Assembly: GCA_019925095.2 (NCBI GenBank)
Contig: CM034409.1
Coordinates: 6,699,001-6,763,000 of the forward strand
Direction: 5' to 3'
Length of the DNA: 64,000 bases
DNA from: Dendrolimus kikuchii
Lineage: Eukaryota; Arthropoda; Insecta; Lepidoptera; Lasiocampidae
Below the pieces are notes generated by a model. It ran no database searches. It was not told the origin of the DNA and saw only the letters and a list, made by a program, of their open reading frames with translations. Positions 22,352 through 32,525 of the stretch are shown in pieces. Every line of letters begins with the position of its first letter. Position 1 is the stretch's first letter. The position numbers were made by a program, and so were the translations under genes.

Positions 22352-22695
22352 TCTATACTAATATTATAAACAGGAAAGAATTGTATTTTTGTATGTTTGT
22401 AACGAATAAACTCAAAAACGAATAGACCGATTTCAAAAATTCTTACACCATTAGAATGCTACATTACCCCAGATTAATATAGGCTATATTTATTACATAC
22501 ATACATAACTTCACGCCAGTTCCCTTGCGGGGTAGGCACGAACAAAATAGGTATTACTAGAAAAAAATAGGTATCCCTACTAAAAGTGGGCCCTGGGATG
22601 GTTTAGATTCACAATTAGACCCGGTAGGTGGCGCTGGAATCGGGTTCTAGATTTTTATTTTTTCAAGGCAGGACAACGTCTGCCGGAACCGCTAG
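22352..22695 (+). mobile_element. Helitron with HelB-like head and HelD-like tail
   Basis: Starts tctatactaatattataaa and ends 'gtctgccggaaccgctag'. The 3' ~100 bp match the HelD ends at 8113 and 24878, while the 5' part matches HelB, so the termini of the families are mosaic. An L1 tail (22495-22546) is inserted in it. Confidence 0.65.
22495..22546 (-). mobile_element. RTE-like LINE L1, ~52-bp 3' end
   Basis: 'acatacataacttcacgcca' to 'ggggtaggcacgaac' is the L1 3' terminus. It is one of the two shortest copies. A target-site duplication is not obvious. Confidence 0.7.
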
Positions 22696-23246
22696 TACTA
22701 TGAAAAGAAAGAACTGTATTAGAATTTTTCGTTAACATCAAGAGATCAATTAAAGAAAAACATATATATCTAAAAACCAACACCTTTTGTGTTGAAGGTT
22801 AAACTTAAGTCGGGTTTAAGTTAACCAAATATCAATCAATATTAAACATACGTCTCCAAAAAGAAACAAAAACACAAAATCTGGAAGTAACTTTCGATTT
22901 GTCTAACAAATACGAGGGGGGACCTTTTTACATTAGGCGCTTATGCAAACACCAAAACATGAGCCATATGTTCAATGGCACATATGTCACATGTCCACAT
23001 CTTTTTGCTGCTATTAATTCCATTGAACCCATTTAACTGATTGGTCGCATTGTCTTTGGGCTATTCAGCAAATTGATAATTTAATGAGCAACAGGCAGGG
23101 TCTCAGGGAAGACGTTTTTATTGTTCTGTAGGTATTTTTGTACCAGCGTAACTAGATAGCTTAGTTTCAAACAAACTTTTTTGCTTGTTTTTTTATATTT
23201 AAGTACATTTTCCATTGCATGTTTCATTTATTTTGTATTATAACTA

Positions 23247-23500
23247 CTAGATGTGCCCGCGCTTCATCCGCGTGGAATTTATTTTCGCGGAAATCTAAAA
23301 ACAAGCCTAAGTTACAACTTATAACATCAGCTACTTGTCACGAAAGTCCCGTCAAAATCGGTCCAGCCGTTTCATAGATTAGCCGGAACACCCAGATACA
23401 AACAGACAGTCAAATCAAAAATTGCATTTTCGGTATCTCCTGGTCCGAATCATTCCCCCTGATTTTTTTCCATTCTTTTACCATTCTGACGATATTGTAA
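23247..23500 (-). mobile_element. Helitron HelC, partial
   Basis: Starts ctagatgtgcccgcgcttca and includes 'tcggtccagccgtttcatag'. The CTAG end is intact; the other end is not clear and fades out before 23577. Confidence 0.55.
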
Positions 23501-23581
23501 TAGTATTTTCTTATGTTTTCACGACTTGTACCTACACATAATTAAAGTTATATTTGAACGTTTTTAAACGCGGAATAATAT

Positions 23582-24057
23582 TGTTGCCAGCCGATACTAA
23601 TCCTTTGCAGGTGTCTTATTATCCCTTTAAATTTCAGTAATCTATTGTTCGCGCTAATCTCTTTGTTCACGCCGCCGCAAGACGTCATAAAACCTTTCCT
23701 CTGTTGGTATTTATGCGAATTCTTGAAGTCATTAAGCTGACCACTGAACGATTTCAAGAACCAATGAGCGGCATGTTGCTAGGAGGTTGCTAGAGTCGGC
23801 CAGTCGGCAAATGCGCCAGTCGTCTTTCGACTGCGATCAAAGCGTTACCTAGTGTACTTTCGGAGCGAGTATCATATAACGATGTACTTTGCACGATTTA
23901 TGTGATTACGATTTTCTGCCCTACGGTTTGGTTGGGTTGTATTCGGCTATACTTGAAAGAACCGTGAATTACGTGTGTGTACTTCTAATAAACTTTCTGA
24001 TAATTCCAAAGGCATTTTCGAATTTACATCCTACAAATCCCCTACAAATTCGTAACA
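23582..24057 (+). mobile_element. Solo LTR, divergent member, 476 bp, ATAT duplication
   Basis: Starts tgttgccagccgatac and ends 'aaattcgtaaca', flanked by atat at 23578-23581 and 24058-24061. The 3' half aligns with the other LTRs ('ggttgggttgtattcggcta', 'ttctaataaactttctgata'); the 5' half is divergent. A 69-codon frame on the minus strand over its 5' half is not a gene. Confidence 0.65.
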
Positions 24058-24061
24058 ATAT

Positions 24062-24877
24062 AATATTGCAATAGTAAATTGGGACTCTATCCGTCAAGAT
24101 AACTTTCTTGCAATCTACCAAGTTTACAAGGATGAAATTTACAAAAAGTAATGTTATCAAATCGCCGTAATTTAATACGCTATTTCATTAAACTTCGATA
24201 TCGTAACAGTGTTTTAATACATAGAATGTATTAGGATATGTACGAGGGGTGATTTCAAAGTACAAAGGGACAGCTGCTCCCTTGATAATGATTACCATCG
24301 TCGGTTCCCCGTTCTTGCGTGTTGTAACATGTTACTTCATTATATTCAGCCTTTTTGGTCGTATTTACAGTATCGGTATCAATATTTTAATCTCTGATAA
24401 ATGTGTCTGCTTAGTGACCACCGTAAGAAGACTTCAAGAGTATATTATGGTGATCTCTTGATATTAGTGAAAGATAAATTTAATGTAAAGAACTTTGAAA
24501 AGAACAGAGAGATTACCGAGTAAGGGGATTTGATACGAAACAATACAGCCTTGTTCGAGCAGAACGCCTTGGGCGTACTTATTGCTATAACTAACTTTTT
24601 CATACGGGTCTCAAGGTAATATATATAGAATAAGAGATGGGCACTGAAAATCTGTGCGGTGGCAGAGTATCTTCCGACACAGCAATATACTGAGTGCCAA
24701 CCTCATTTGTCGAATTGTGGCATACGACTTTAAAAATATGGTCAGATCAGTTGCAGTCATTATCCTGAGGCTAGAGTCCAGTCACATTCCATTAAATAAA
24801 TTCGCTCACCTCATGGGAAATAGGAACCGCACTAAATTGTGCAGAGTATGCGGTGATTGAAGATTTTTATGGAATAA
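24062..24877. other. Unassigned, with repeat fragments
   Basis: 24640-24745 ('gggcactgaaaatctgtgcg', 'cttccgacacagcaatatac') is a plus-strand relative of the 6063 and 16565 repeats. The short frame ending NRTKLCRVCGD at 24860 has a CxxC but too little context to assign. Confidence 0.4.
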
Positions 24878-24985
24878 CTAGATGTACCCGGCAGACGTTC
24901 TTTTAAAGACAGGACATTTAAAAAATAAAAATCTAGAACCTGATTACAGCGTCATCTACCGGGACTAAATTGTTAATCTAAACTC
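24878..24985 (-). mobile_element. Helitron HelD 3' end fragment
   Basis: ctagatgtacccggcagacg followed by 'aaaatctagaacctgattac' matches the 3' end at 8113 and the tail of 22352-22695. Confidence 0.5.
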
Positions 24986-25725
24986 GAATTAACTTGAACA
25001 AACAGAGTAGAAAGTTATTAAAGTACTTATATCGCTGTTAAAAAATAGGGCATTGGTGGTAGAAGGATGAAAATTTAGGGTTGTATGTATTTTTCAACGA
25101 TAGATCATAATGAAATATAAATAAGAATTAAAAGAAAAAAAAGTATTTAGAGGTGGGTCACTCTTATCATTTAGGGGTATGAAAAATAGATGTTGGCCGA
25201 TTCTCAGACCTATATTTGCATTATCTCTAGCGATAGAAACCAATATGCTATTCAGAATAGATAAAGTAGCACTTAAAATAGGTCATTAGTTTATGTACGT
25301 TAAGGTTCGAGAGTGACATAATGTAATTGATTAAACCCCACGTAAAGATAAAGATTAAAAAAGAAGAAGACTTCAAGACTAGACAATCGCAACATGTTAT
25401 TTCATTATATTCAGCCTTTCTGATCATACTTAGCCGACTTCAAAAGGAGGAGCCTCTCAATTCAACTGCATGTTTTTGAGTATCGCTACTGATATTTCAA
25501 TCTCAGGTAAAGGCTCTATCTGCTTGATGACCATTCCAAGGGTTCGAGGCTATTCATTACAATTCTTTGTGAATTACAACGGGTTCTTCGCCCTATAAGT
25601 TGAATGGATGTTTGCACACGCAGATACAGGACACGGGGGGTTCAAAGAGTATTTATATGGTTAATTTCAAACATTTCCTACTTAATATCTAACTTAAGTT
25701 GTTTCCATAACGGATTAAGACGTTT
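24986..25725. other. Unassigned
   Basis: Includes a scrap of the 'gccgacttcaaaaggaggag' repeat at about 25436. No coding frame or RNA gene was recognised. Confidence 0.4.
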
Positions 25726-25738
25726 TAAACCCTATTCA

Positions 25739-27017
25739 TACATACATAACTTCACGCCAGCTCCCTTGCGGGGTAGGCACGAACAACAGAGTGCCATTTA
25801 GGCTTATTCTTACACACCTCACTTGCCTCTTTGACATTCATAACTCTTGTCATGCACACTCGTCTGTTCTTAAGGCTCCTGACATCACCTTCTGCTAGTA
25901 CACGATCAATTTGATCATGGAAGGTGTGTCGTGGCCTTCCACGGCTTCTGCATCCATCCACTTTTGCATTGTATATCTGTTTAGTCATTCTTTCATCATG
26001 CATTCTTTCCACATGCCCGAACCATCGGAGCATTCCTTTCCTTACCTTCACCCCGACACTCTCTTTCAGACCAACTCTCTTTCTTACTTCGGTATTACGA
26101 ACGCGGTCCGCGAGCGTCACTCCGCAGATTTTGCGCAGTGCTCGCATCTCGACCGCGTTTACTCTACTTTCATGCTCTCTCTTCCATACCCAACTCTCGC
26201 ATCCATACGTGAGCGTAGGTACCAGCACCGCGTTGTGTACGGCGAGCTGGGCCTTCTGGCTGAGGTTCTTAGCGCCTAGAAGTTTACCTAACGCTCCATT
26301 CACACTATTCCCCAAATTCACTCTTCTTTCTATATCAGCGGTGTACCTTCCATCCCTGCTAAAAGCACATCCAAGATATACAAACTCATTCACTTGCTCT
26401 AGCATAACATCATCGACCATTATCCTTGCATTCGTTCTGGTTTCTTCTCTTTCAAACACCATAACCTTTGTTTTCTTCGCATTCAAATGTAAGCCTCTCG
26501 CCTGACAGTCATCTTTCATCATTGTGACTAGTGTTTGCAGTTCTGATGGCGATTCGGCTAAAAGCACGGCATCATCCGCATAAAGCAAGGTGCTTACAAC
26601 TAGATCACTCATCCGCACCCCAACATCCATCAATCTTATTCTCTGGAGACAATCGTCCAGATATAGGATGAACAGCAAAGCCGACAGCACGCAGCCCTGG
26701 CGGACGCCAATATTGACGTCAAACCAGGGCGACAGGCTGCCTTCCACCCGCACGCATGCCATACAGCCCTCGTAAGTGGACTGCACAGCACGCATCAATT
26801 GGCCATTAATCCCATATCCGGGCAATATGTCCCAGAGGTCCTTCCGCACAACCCTGTCAAATGCTTTCTCTAGATCCACAAAACCGCAGAAAACCTTCCG
26901 GCCCATAGCCAGCTGCTTCTCTACGATATTGCGGAGAGAGAAAACTTGATCCATACATCCCCTTCCATTTCTGAAACCACCTTGTGCATCCCACAGTAAT
27001 CCATCGGTTAAACCCAG
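25739..27017 (-). mobile_element. RTE-like LINE L1, 1279 bp, 5'-truncated
   Basis: This is the largest L1 copy. It is flanked by an exact 13-bp duplication, taaaccctattca (25726-25738 and 27018-27030). The minus-strand sequence starts inside the reverse transcriptase domain and runs to the TGA in 'ggcgtga' and a (TACA)n end on the plus strand. It is missing the endonuclease domain and the N-terminus, so it cannot be autonomous. The perfect duplication and open frame point to a recent insertion. Confidence 0.93.
25752..27016 (-). CDS. RTE-like non-LTR reverse transcriptase, C-terminal two-thirds
   Basis: The frame is open from the 5' truncation to a TGA, about 420 codons, with the first in-frame ATG at 26954. 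Numbering from that Met: FVDLEKAFDRV (motif A, Asp27) at ~25-35, GVRQGCVLS (motif B) at ~83-91, and YADD (catalytic motif C) at 125-128. Just before the Met is GGFRNGRGC, the usual start of the RT fingers. The C-terminal domain has MLRWFGHVERMHDERM, then GRPRHTFHDQIDRV, and ends AYPARELA. The family role is to copy element RNA into chromosomal DNA by target-primed synthesis. All visible catalytic residues are intact, but there is no endonuclease domain and probably no promoter. RTE clade placement is from memory of the motif style; Proto2 or a related clade is possible. Confidence 0.88.
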
Positions 27018-27189
27018 TAAACCCTATTCAATTGTGTAATTAATTGATAAAATCGTGCGTCGTACCATAATACACGACTTCTATTTTATATTATAGTACA
27101 AGGAAAATTTAACCCAAATTAACCTACAATACCTATGATTATATTGTACTTATAATATTTTAAGACTATAAGTAGAATACTGACTTTTT

Positions 27190-27745
27190 ATGAATGAATG
27201 AATGAAAACACTTGTTAACAAAAAATTGAAACTATGTTCTCAAAACAGTAAATGTTGAACAAAGGGCGGCCTTATCGCTTAAAGCGATCTCTTTCAGGCA
27301 ACCCCCTAAACTAAGGAATAAATTAAGACAACAGTGGCGGTGAAGACAATAAATAATATAATAAGTAAAAAACAAATAATAATATAATTGATATACTATA
27401 CAAAAATAAGGTATTATAGAATCAGCAGCATGATTTAGACCAACGAGGTCCAATGATATTTAGTAACCATCAGTTTAAAACACACTATGGATTTAGCTTG
27501 TCTGATGTTGAGTGGCAGTGAGTTCCATAAACGGACAGCCTGTACTGTGAAAGAGTTATCAACGAAGGAAGAAGTGTGTACAGGTGTCATTGAGGAGAGA
27601 TTATTACTAGAGCGCAAATAAGGGGAATGAGGAAGATGTAGGAAATCAAAACGTTCCTTTAAATACGGAGGGGTACGAGGATCAAAAAGGATATTGTACA
27701 AAAGAGAGAGTAAGTGAACATTCCGGCGAAGGCGAATAAGTAACC
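27190..27745 (-). pseudogene. LINE family L5: ORF2 C-terminus and 3' UTR
   Basis: The minus-strand frame at 27435-27701 ends NSFTVQAVRLWNSLPLNIRQ then AKSIVCFKLMV, the same signature as 18014-18382. The 3' UTR contains 'gatcgctttaagcgataagg' and 'ccgccctttgtt', and the element ends in a (TTCA)n tail at 27190-27205. The RT domain is absent (5' truncation). Confidence 0.65.
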
Positions 27746-27897
27746 ATTATGTTTTATATTATTATACGAAAGCAATTAAACGGTATAAACACACTATCGT
27801 TTGATCTTCACAAAATAATAAACGAAACAAAAAATCAATAATTAAAGAGTACCTTATTTGTGCCATTAGTCAATTAATATTTATAAATAACAAAAAA

Positions 27898-28268
27898 TCT
27901 ATATATTAATACGTGAATCAAAAACACAGCAACAACTTTGTACCCCTTTTTACGAAAATTGCGCGGACGCGGGAGTATGAAACTTCGCACACTTATAATT
28001 TATATAGAGGAGTGCAGATTAGTATATTTTTTTAAATTATGCATAACAAATACATCAAAAAAAATAAGACACTATTTTGTATTTGACACACACACGCATA
28101 TAATACTCTTTTGTTTATTGTTAAAGTCAAATTAACAGTGTAGCCTTGGCAAAATCTGTTATTATAGATGTATTATATATAGTCTTTGACAACAGAACCT
28201 TAATAATGTTCAAACTTATAATTTAAATTAATTATTATGGTCGAATTTCGACCACGGGCGACCACTAG
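27898..28268 (+). mobile_element. Helitron HelA, complete 371 bp
   Basis: The best-preserved HelA copy: 5' tctatatattaatacgtgaa, 3' 'ggtcgaatttcgaccacggg' then cgaccactag. The GGTCGAATTTCGACC sequence forms a 7-bp-stem hairpin about 12 nt from the CTAG end. It lies between A (27897) and T (28269). These are the defining Helitron features. It has no coding capacity. Confidence 0.88.
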
Positions 28269-28269
28269 T

Positions 28270-28736
28270 TTACTTGAAATTATGAAACTTTAACAAACAG
28301 ATCTAAAAAAAAAACATTTAAAATGTTTCAAAACTGGCCTAAAAAGTCTCTAAAAACAAAATTTACCTTTTAATATACTTCATCCATATCTTAGCGAATT
28401 CAAAAACACGAGCCATGATAACTAGCACTGGAACCATTAACAAGCTAGTAGCATAAAAAGAAAACTTTCGATTGTGAAAAAAACACAAAGTCCATGGACT
28501 GGGTTCACCTGGCAATGCCCTTTGTACTCCAAGATTAATGTCTCGTGACTATTACAATGCAAACACCCGCACATATGCCTTGACATTTCTTACCCTTACC
28601 TTTAAAATGTTCTACCCTCATTATTTTGTCGTGGGCACACGCTACGAAAGGTGTTTAGAGAAAGCTCTAATGATCCGTTCTATTTATTTTTTGTTATCAA
28701 TTTTTTTATCGTTAATCTAAATATTTTTGATAATTG
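28270..28736. other. Unassigned AT-rich sequence
   Basis: No supported gene, RNA or repeat. Confidence 0.4.
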
Positions 28737-29197
28737 CTAGGGTTCGCCCGCGACTTCGTTTTACGTGTCCCAACAATTTGAAAGGAAAAATTCCGCGAGA
28801 TTCCCGGAATATAAAGTATCACAGAATTTATGACATTCGATTTGCTATAGATCAGTGAAAATATTACATCGGAATCAGATTCGTTATCAACCAGGCCACT
28901 CTAAACCACTCCCAGTGAAATCCCCGTGGGATTTCCGGGATATAAAATACCGAAAATTTTAAGTCCGGGAATTATTAAGGTCCTGTTATCAAAGACTTTA
29001 CTTCTATAATCACAGATTTCGCCAAGGCTACCCACACTGTTAATTTAACTTTAACAATAAACAAAAGAGTATATATGCGTGTGTAATGTCTTTTTATTGT
29101 TTTAATGTATTTTTTATGCATAATTAAAAAAAATATTAGCATTCTGCACTCCTTCTCTATATATACAAAGTTTTTGCTTCAGGTATTAATATATAGA
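28737..29197 (-). mobile_element. Composite of a HelC end and a HelA body
   Basis: 28737-28968 begins ctagggttcgcccgcgactt (HelC-type CTAG end). From 28969 ('attattaaggtcctgttatc') to the 'tattaatatataga' terminus at 29197 the sequence is HelA. The whole has one CTAG end and one 5' TC end, so it could be a single chimeric Helitron or two truncated copies side by side. Confidence 0.5.
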
Positions 29198-29467
29198 TTA
29201 CAGACGAAACATCATTATATTTATTAATATACATTAAAAACTTAGTTATTCCCATTCTCACGAGTCCACACTTCATATCTATCATACAGAAGTGCGAACC
29301 ATATTTGAATGTCCTGGGGCCTCCCGTAGGATAGCAGGGGTCAATGTGCCAGGCGCCTCCATCGGCATAGTTTATTATTGTTTTATTGCGAAATAGAGCA
29401 ACTTCAGACGTACGCGCTAGTGTGTACTGTTCAAATGTTTCGTAATGCTAATATGTATTTAAAATAA

Positions 29468-29805
29468 TGTGTGTGTGCACTTTACACGCAGTAGAAGTGA
29501 AACAACGACGAGGGGTGGTAGGGATTCTAAATTTCGTGACGTCACGTTTCATATATTATATCGTTATAATATATTTAAGCTTTAAAACACGAAATTTGAA
29601 CCATTAACGAAAATTTTCAAAACATTTCCAACTCTGTCTGTATGATCATAGTTTTTAAATTATGAAATATAATGCATTCTACCTGCTTCTCTCGCAGGTG
29701 TAGCCCTATAGATTTATGTGTTTATCTCTTTTTAGCTAGCTAGCTTGGTAGCTTTTTCGTTTCATCAAGTTTCAAATCACGATTTTAAAGAAATTTTACT
29801 TCAGA
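29468..29805 (-). mobile_element. MITE M1, internally shortened
   Basis: Ends match M1 ('gtgtgtgtgcactttacacg', 'gtagaagtgaaac', and at the other end 'cacgattttaaagaaatttt'). The middle is shorter and differs from the 13813-14337 copy. Confidence 0.5.
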
Positions 29806-29829
29806 AGTAGGCTAAATTACTCCTTATAT

Positions 29830-30981
29830 CATCAGCTATCTGCCAGTGGAAGTCTCATCAAAATCGATTCAGTCGTTTCAGAGATTAGCCGGAGCAGATA
29901 GACAGACAAAGTCAAAAGTAACAGTATAGTCAGAGTTAGAACAAAATTTAACCAACTTTGCGCTTAGTGCTAATACACTGTTAGATAATAGGTCTATGTC
30001 ATGTATCTTACTAATTAAATTCATTTGCCGTCCAGACCCAGTAGACAAGTAGCATTAGAACCAAACGAATAGAATTAGAAAATATATAGAAATGATACAT
30101 CGTTACGGTAAATATTATATATATCGTTTCCATACATTTTCAGCCTATTCGTTATGTGTTCTATAAATGTATATTAAGTCACTGCGATTAACCAGTTATC
30201 CGCTGATCACGGTTGTTTCAATACGTCCCCCTTGCACCCGAATACATGACATTTGGCGACGAGGATGGAATACGAAACCACGCGTGCATAGCACGTTGGA
30301 TTAGCAACGCTAATGCCACTCGTCTACAGGGTCTGATAAGTAACTTATTACATGGATCACTCGGGTTGATTCATCCAAATTGAAAAACATAAATTCAATT
30401 TTGTTGAAAGGCACAAAACACGAATGATACGACGGTATTAAAAAAATATTGTTTATAGAGTTCGTCTTGGTGATTAATCTAAATTGAAAGACAGAATTTA
30501 ATGCAGTAAATGCTTTTTCATGGCTTCTTAACAAATCACAAAAATAGACTTTTGTCACCTCTACGGAACTCTTCATGATACGTGATCTGCCACAAGATTG
30601 CCTGATTTTAGAAATAAATAAAAATGATAGTACAATTCATGTGTACCAATTCAAATTTCTTACTCCGAATTTAAACGCTGCTTACCAAACAAATTGGCCT
30701 TAATTTAAACTGAGGAAGTAATGAATATTTTCTAGTTTAACTAGCTGTAATACAATGAAATAAGAATTCTAGAATGCTAATGGCCTAGTAAAAAACTCAA
30801 CTTTGTAAAGCTCCAGCATACAGCGCTGGCATAAGCTCGTACGTCTGCTTGTCCCGTGGCAAACAGATGAGAAAGGAATTAATTCGTGCCCAAGTGTATC
30901 CTATAGAATACCGACAAACTGGCGACTCTGCCTCGATGATCTAGGCTCTGAAGGCTCCTATCGAAAAGCCGGGTATCGCCT
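29830..30981. other. Mostly unassigned
   Basis: 29820-29930 has a Helitron-type tail ('tcaaaatcgattcagtcgtt'). About 30345-30420 carries 'gttgattcatccaaattgaa', shared with 45955-46085 and 51275-51425. No gene was recognised. Confidence 0.4.
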
Positions 30982-31287
30982 TTTTTTAACGCAGGAGTTC
31001 AGCAGACAGAGAGATGGCCCACTTGACGGAAAGCGGTCACCATCGCCTATGGACATTAGCAACACCAAAGGTGCTACAAATGCGCTGCTGCTCTCTTAAG
31101 GGAGACTGGAATCTGGTCACTAATGCCGGAACACAACTCAAGGTTGTTATGGCGACATGCTTTAGACCAGGGGGGATCCACCCAGTCGGGCAAATGCCCT
31201 ACCACCTGGTTGTAGGTTGTTTTGTCGTCTCTTACGACAGGCCGCCAGGCCGCAGGAAATTGTATCCTTTCTCCGTTCCTGCACGGA
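30982..31287 (-). mobile_element. S1 SINE-like element
   Basis: Full-length S1 with several private substitutions, running from poly(T) to 'cgttcctgcacgga'. Short cgcct sequences flank it (30976-30980 region and 31287-31292), a weak candidate duplication. Confidence 0.75.
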
Positions 31288-31289
31288 CG

Positions 31290-32108
31290 CCTATTAGCTT
31301 CTTAGGTCTTTGCTATTTGCGAAACGCTGTCTCCACTCTACAACTGCTCGACTGTCCACCTTGGTCGTGCAGCAAACTCGACTGACCCACTACCATATCA
31401 GTTTACTAACTTTACGCCAGTCATGTAGAACTTAGGTTTTGAAAGCATTTACTGAAGTGAAGTATTATCATTCCTAGTATTTTTCTAACCAATTCATGTG
31501 GGTCTTTAAGAACTAAATCACAGCATTAATATCAGACTGAATATACAACATCGAAAATTTATACGAGAAACAATTCGACTAAGTTTTTTTTGCCAAAAAG
31601 TGTTACAACCAGTCCCCTTAATGATCCAGCACCAAGCACCACAAAGTGGTCGCGGTTCCCTTTATTCAACCGGCCGTATTCAGTCAAAATAATTACTTGT
31701 ACTGTCCCAAATACAGGTTGTGCAAAATGGCTGGACTTGCGAAAATTCGAGCAAGTCAATGACCGTGGGGTGCAAGGGAACTAGTGATGGGAACAGTTCT
31801 AAAGAATGCAGTCTTACCAATCGAGTAAATACAGTGTTTGATTGAATAATGAATTTTTGAAGTTAGAGCGGAATAAGTAGTGGACTGACAAAATAATTCA
31901 CCATCAATTTATGCTAATACAATATTTTCTGAGATGATCACGATTCATCGAATTATTTCAAAAATAGTTTAAGTTTATTCTTCAAAAAACATGATTTAGT
32001 GTCTAATATCTAAGATTTGTTTTTGATCGAATACATCTTTTTAAAGCCAGCGAGAGTTGGTAGTGGAGTCCCAGACACAAGTCAAACTATTCACCTGCTA
32101 TTCCATAG
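31290..32108. other. Unassigned
   Basis: Opposed frames at 31559-31784 overlap on both strands, so at most one could code. Neither shows a motif I know. Confidence 0.35.
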
Positions 32109-32350
32109 TTTTTTTTTAGTTTTTTTATTGCACGAGCTCAGCAGACAGGCAGACGGCCCACTTGATGAAAAGCGGTTACCATCGCCTATGGACATTTGCA
32201 ACACCAATGGTGCTACAAATGCGCTGCTGCTCTCTTAAGGGAGACTGGAACTTGGTCATTAATGCCGGAACAAACTCAAAGTTGTTATGGCGGCATACTC
32301 TAGACCAGGGGTGGTAGCCATCCTGTCGGGCAAATGCCCTACCACCTGGC
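32109..32350 (-). mobile_element. S1 SINE-like element, 5'-truncated
   Basis: Poly(T) and 'acgagctcagcagacaggca' mark the 3' end of the sense strand. The match stops at 'gccctaccacctggc' (32350), losing the sense-strand 5' ~75 bp. 5' truncation fits reverse transcription from the poly(A) end. Confidence 0.75.
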
Positions 32351-32395
32351 AAGAGTTAACATAAATGAATTGAATTAACTCATGACAGATTTATA

Positions 32396-32525
32396 CCTGG
32401 TTCCTGTGTTTTACTATTCATTCACTTGCCTTGCTATCGGTTGAATTTTGACATTATTTGTATGTTAGCGTATGTCTAGTTTTAACCGACAATAAGACAA
32501 ACGGTTGGTAAGATATAGAACCGGC
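32396..32525. repeat. Palindromic MITE, family M2
   Basis: 'ctggttcctgtgttttacta' against the reverse of 'ttggtaagatatagaaccgg', with 'gttgaattttgacatta' in the middle. Same layout as 58970-59099. Confidence 0.55.

Noticed and set aside
23548..23757. 69-codon minus-strand frame
   Set aside because: It overlaps the start of the divergent LTR at 23582-24057 and has no known motif.
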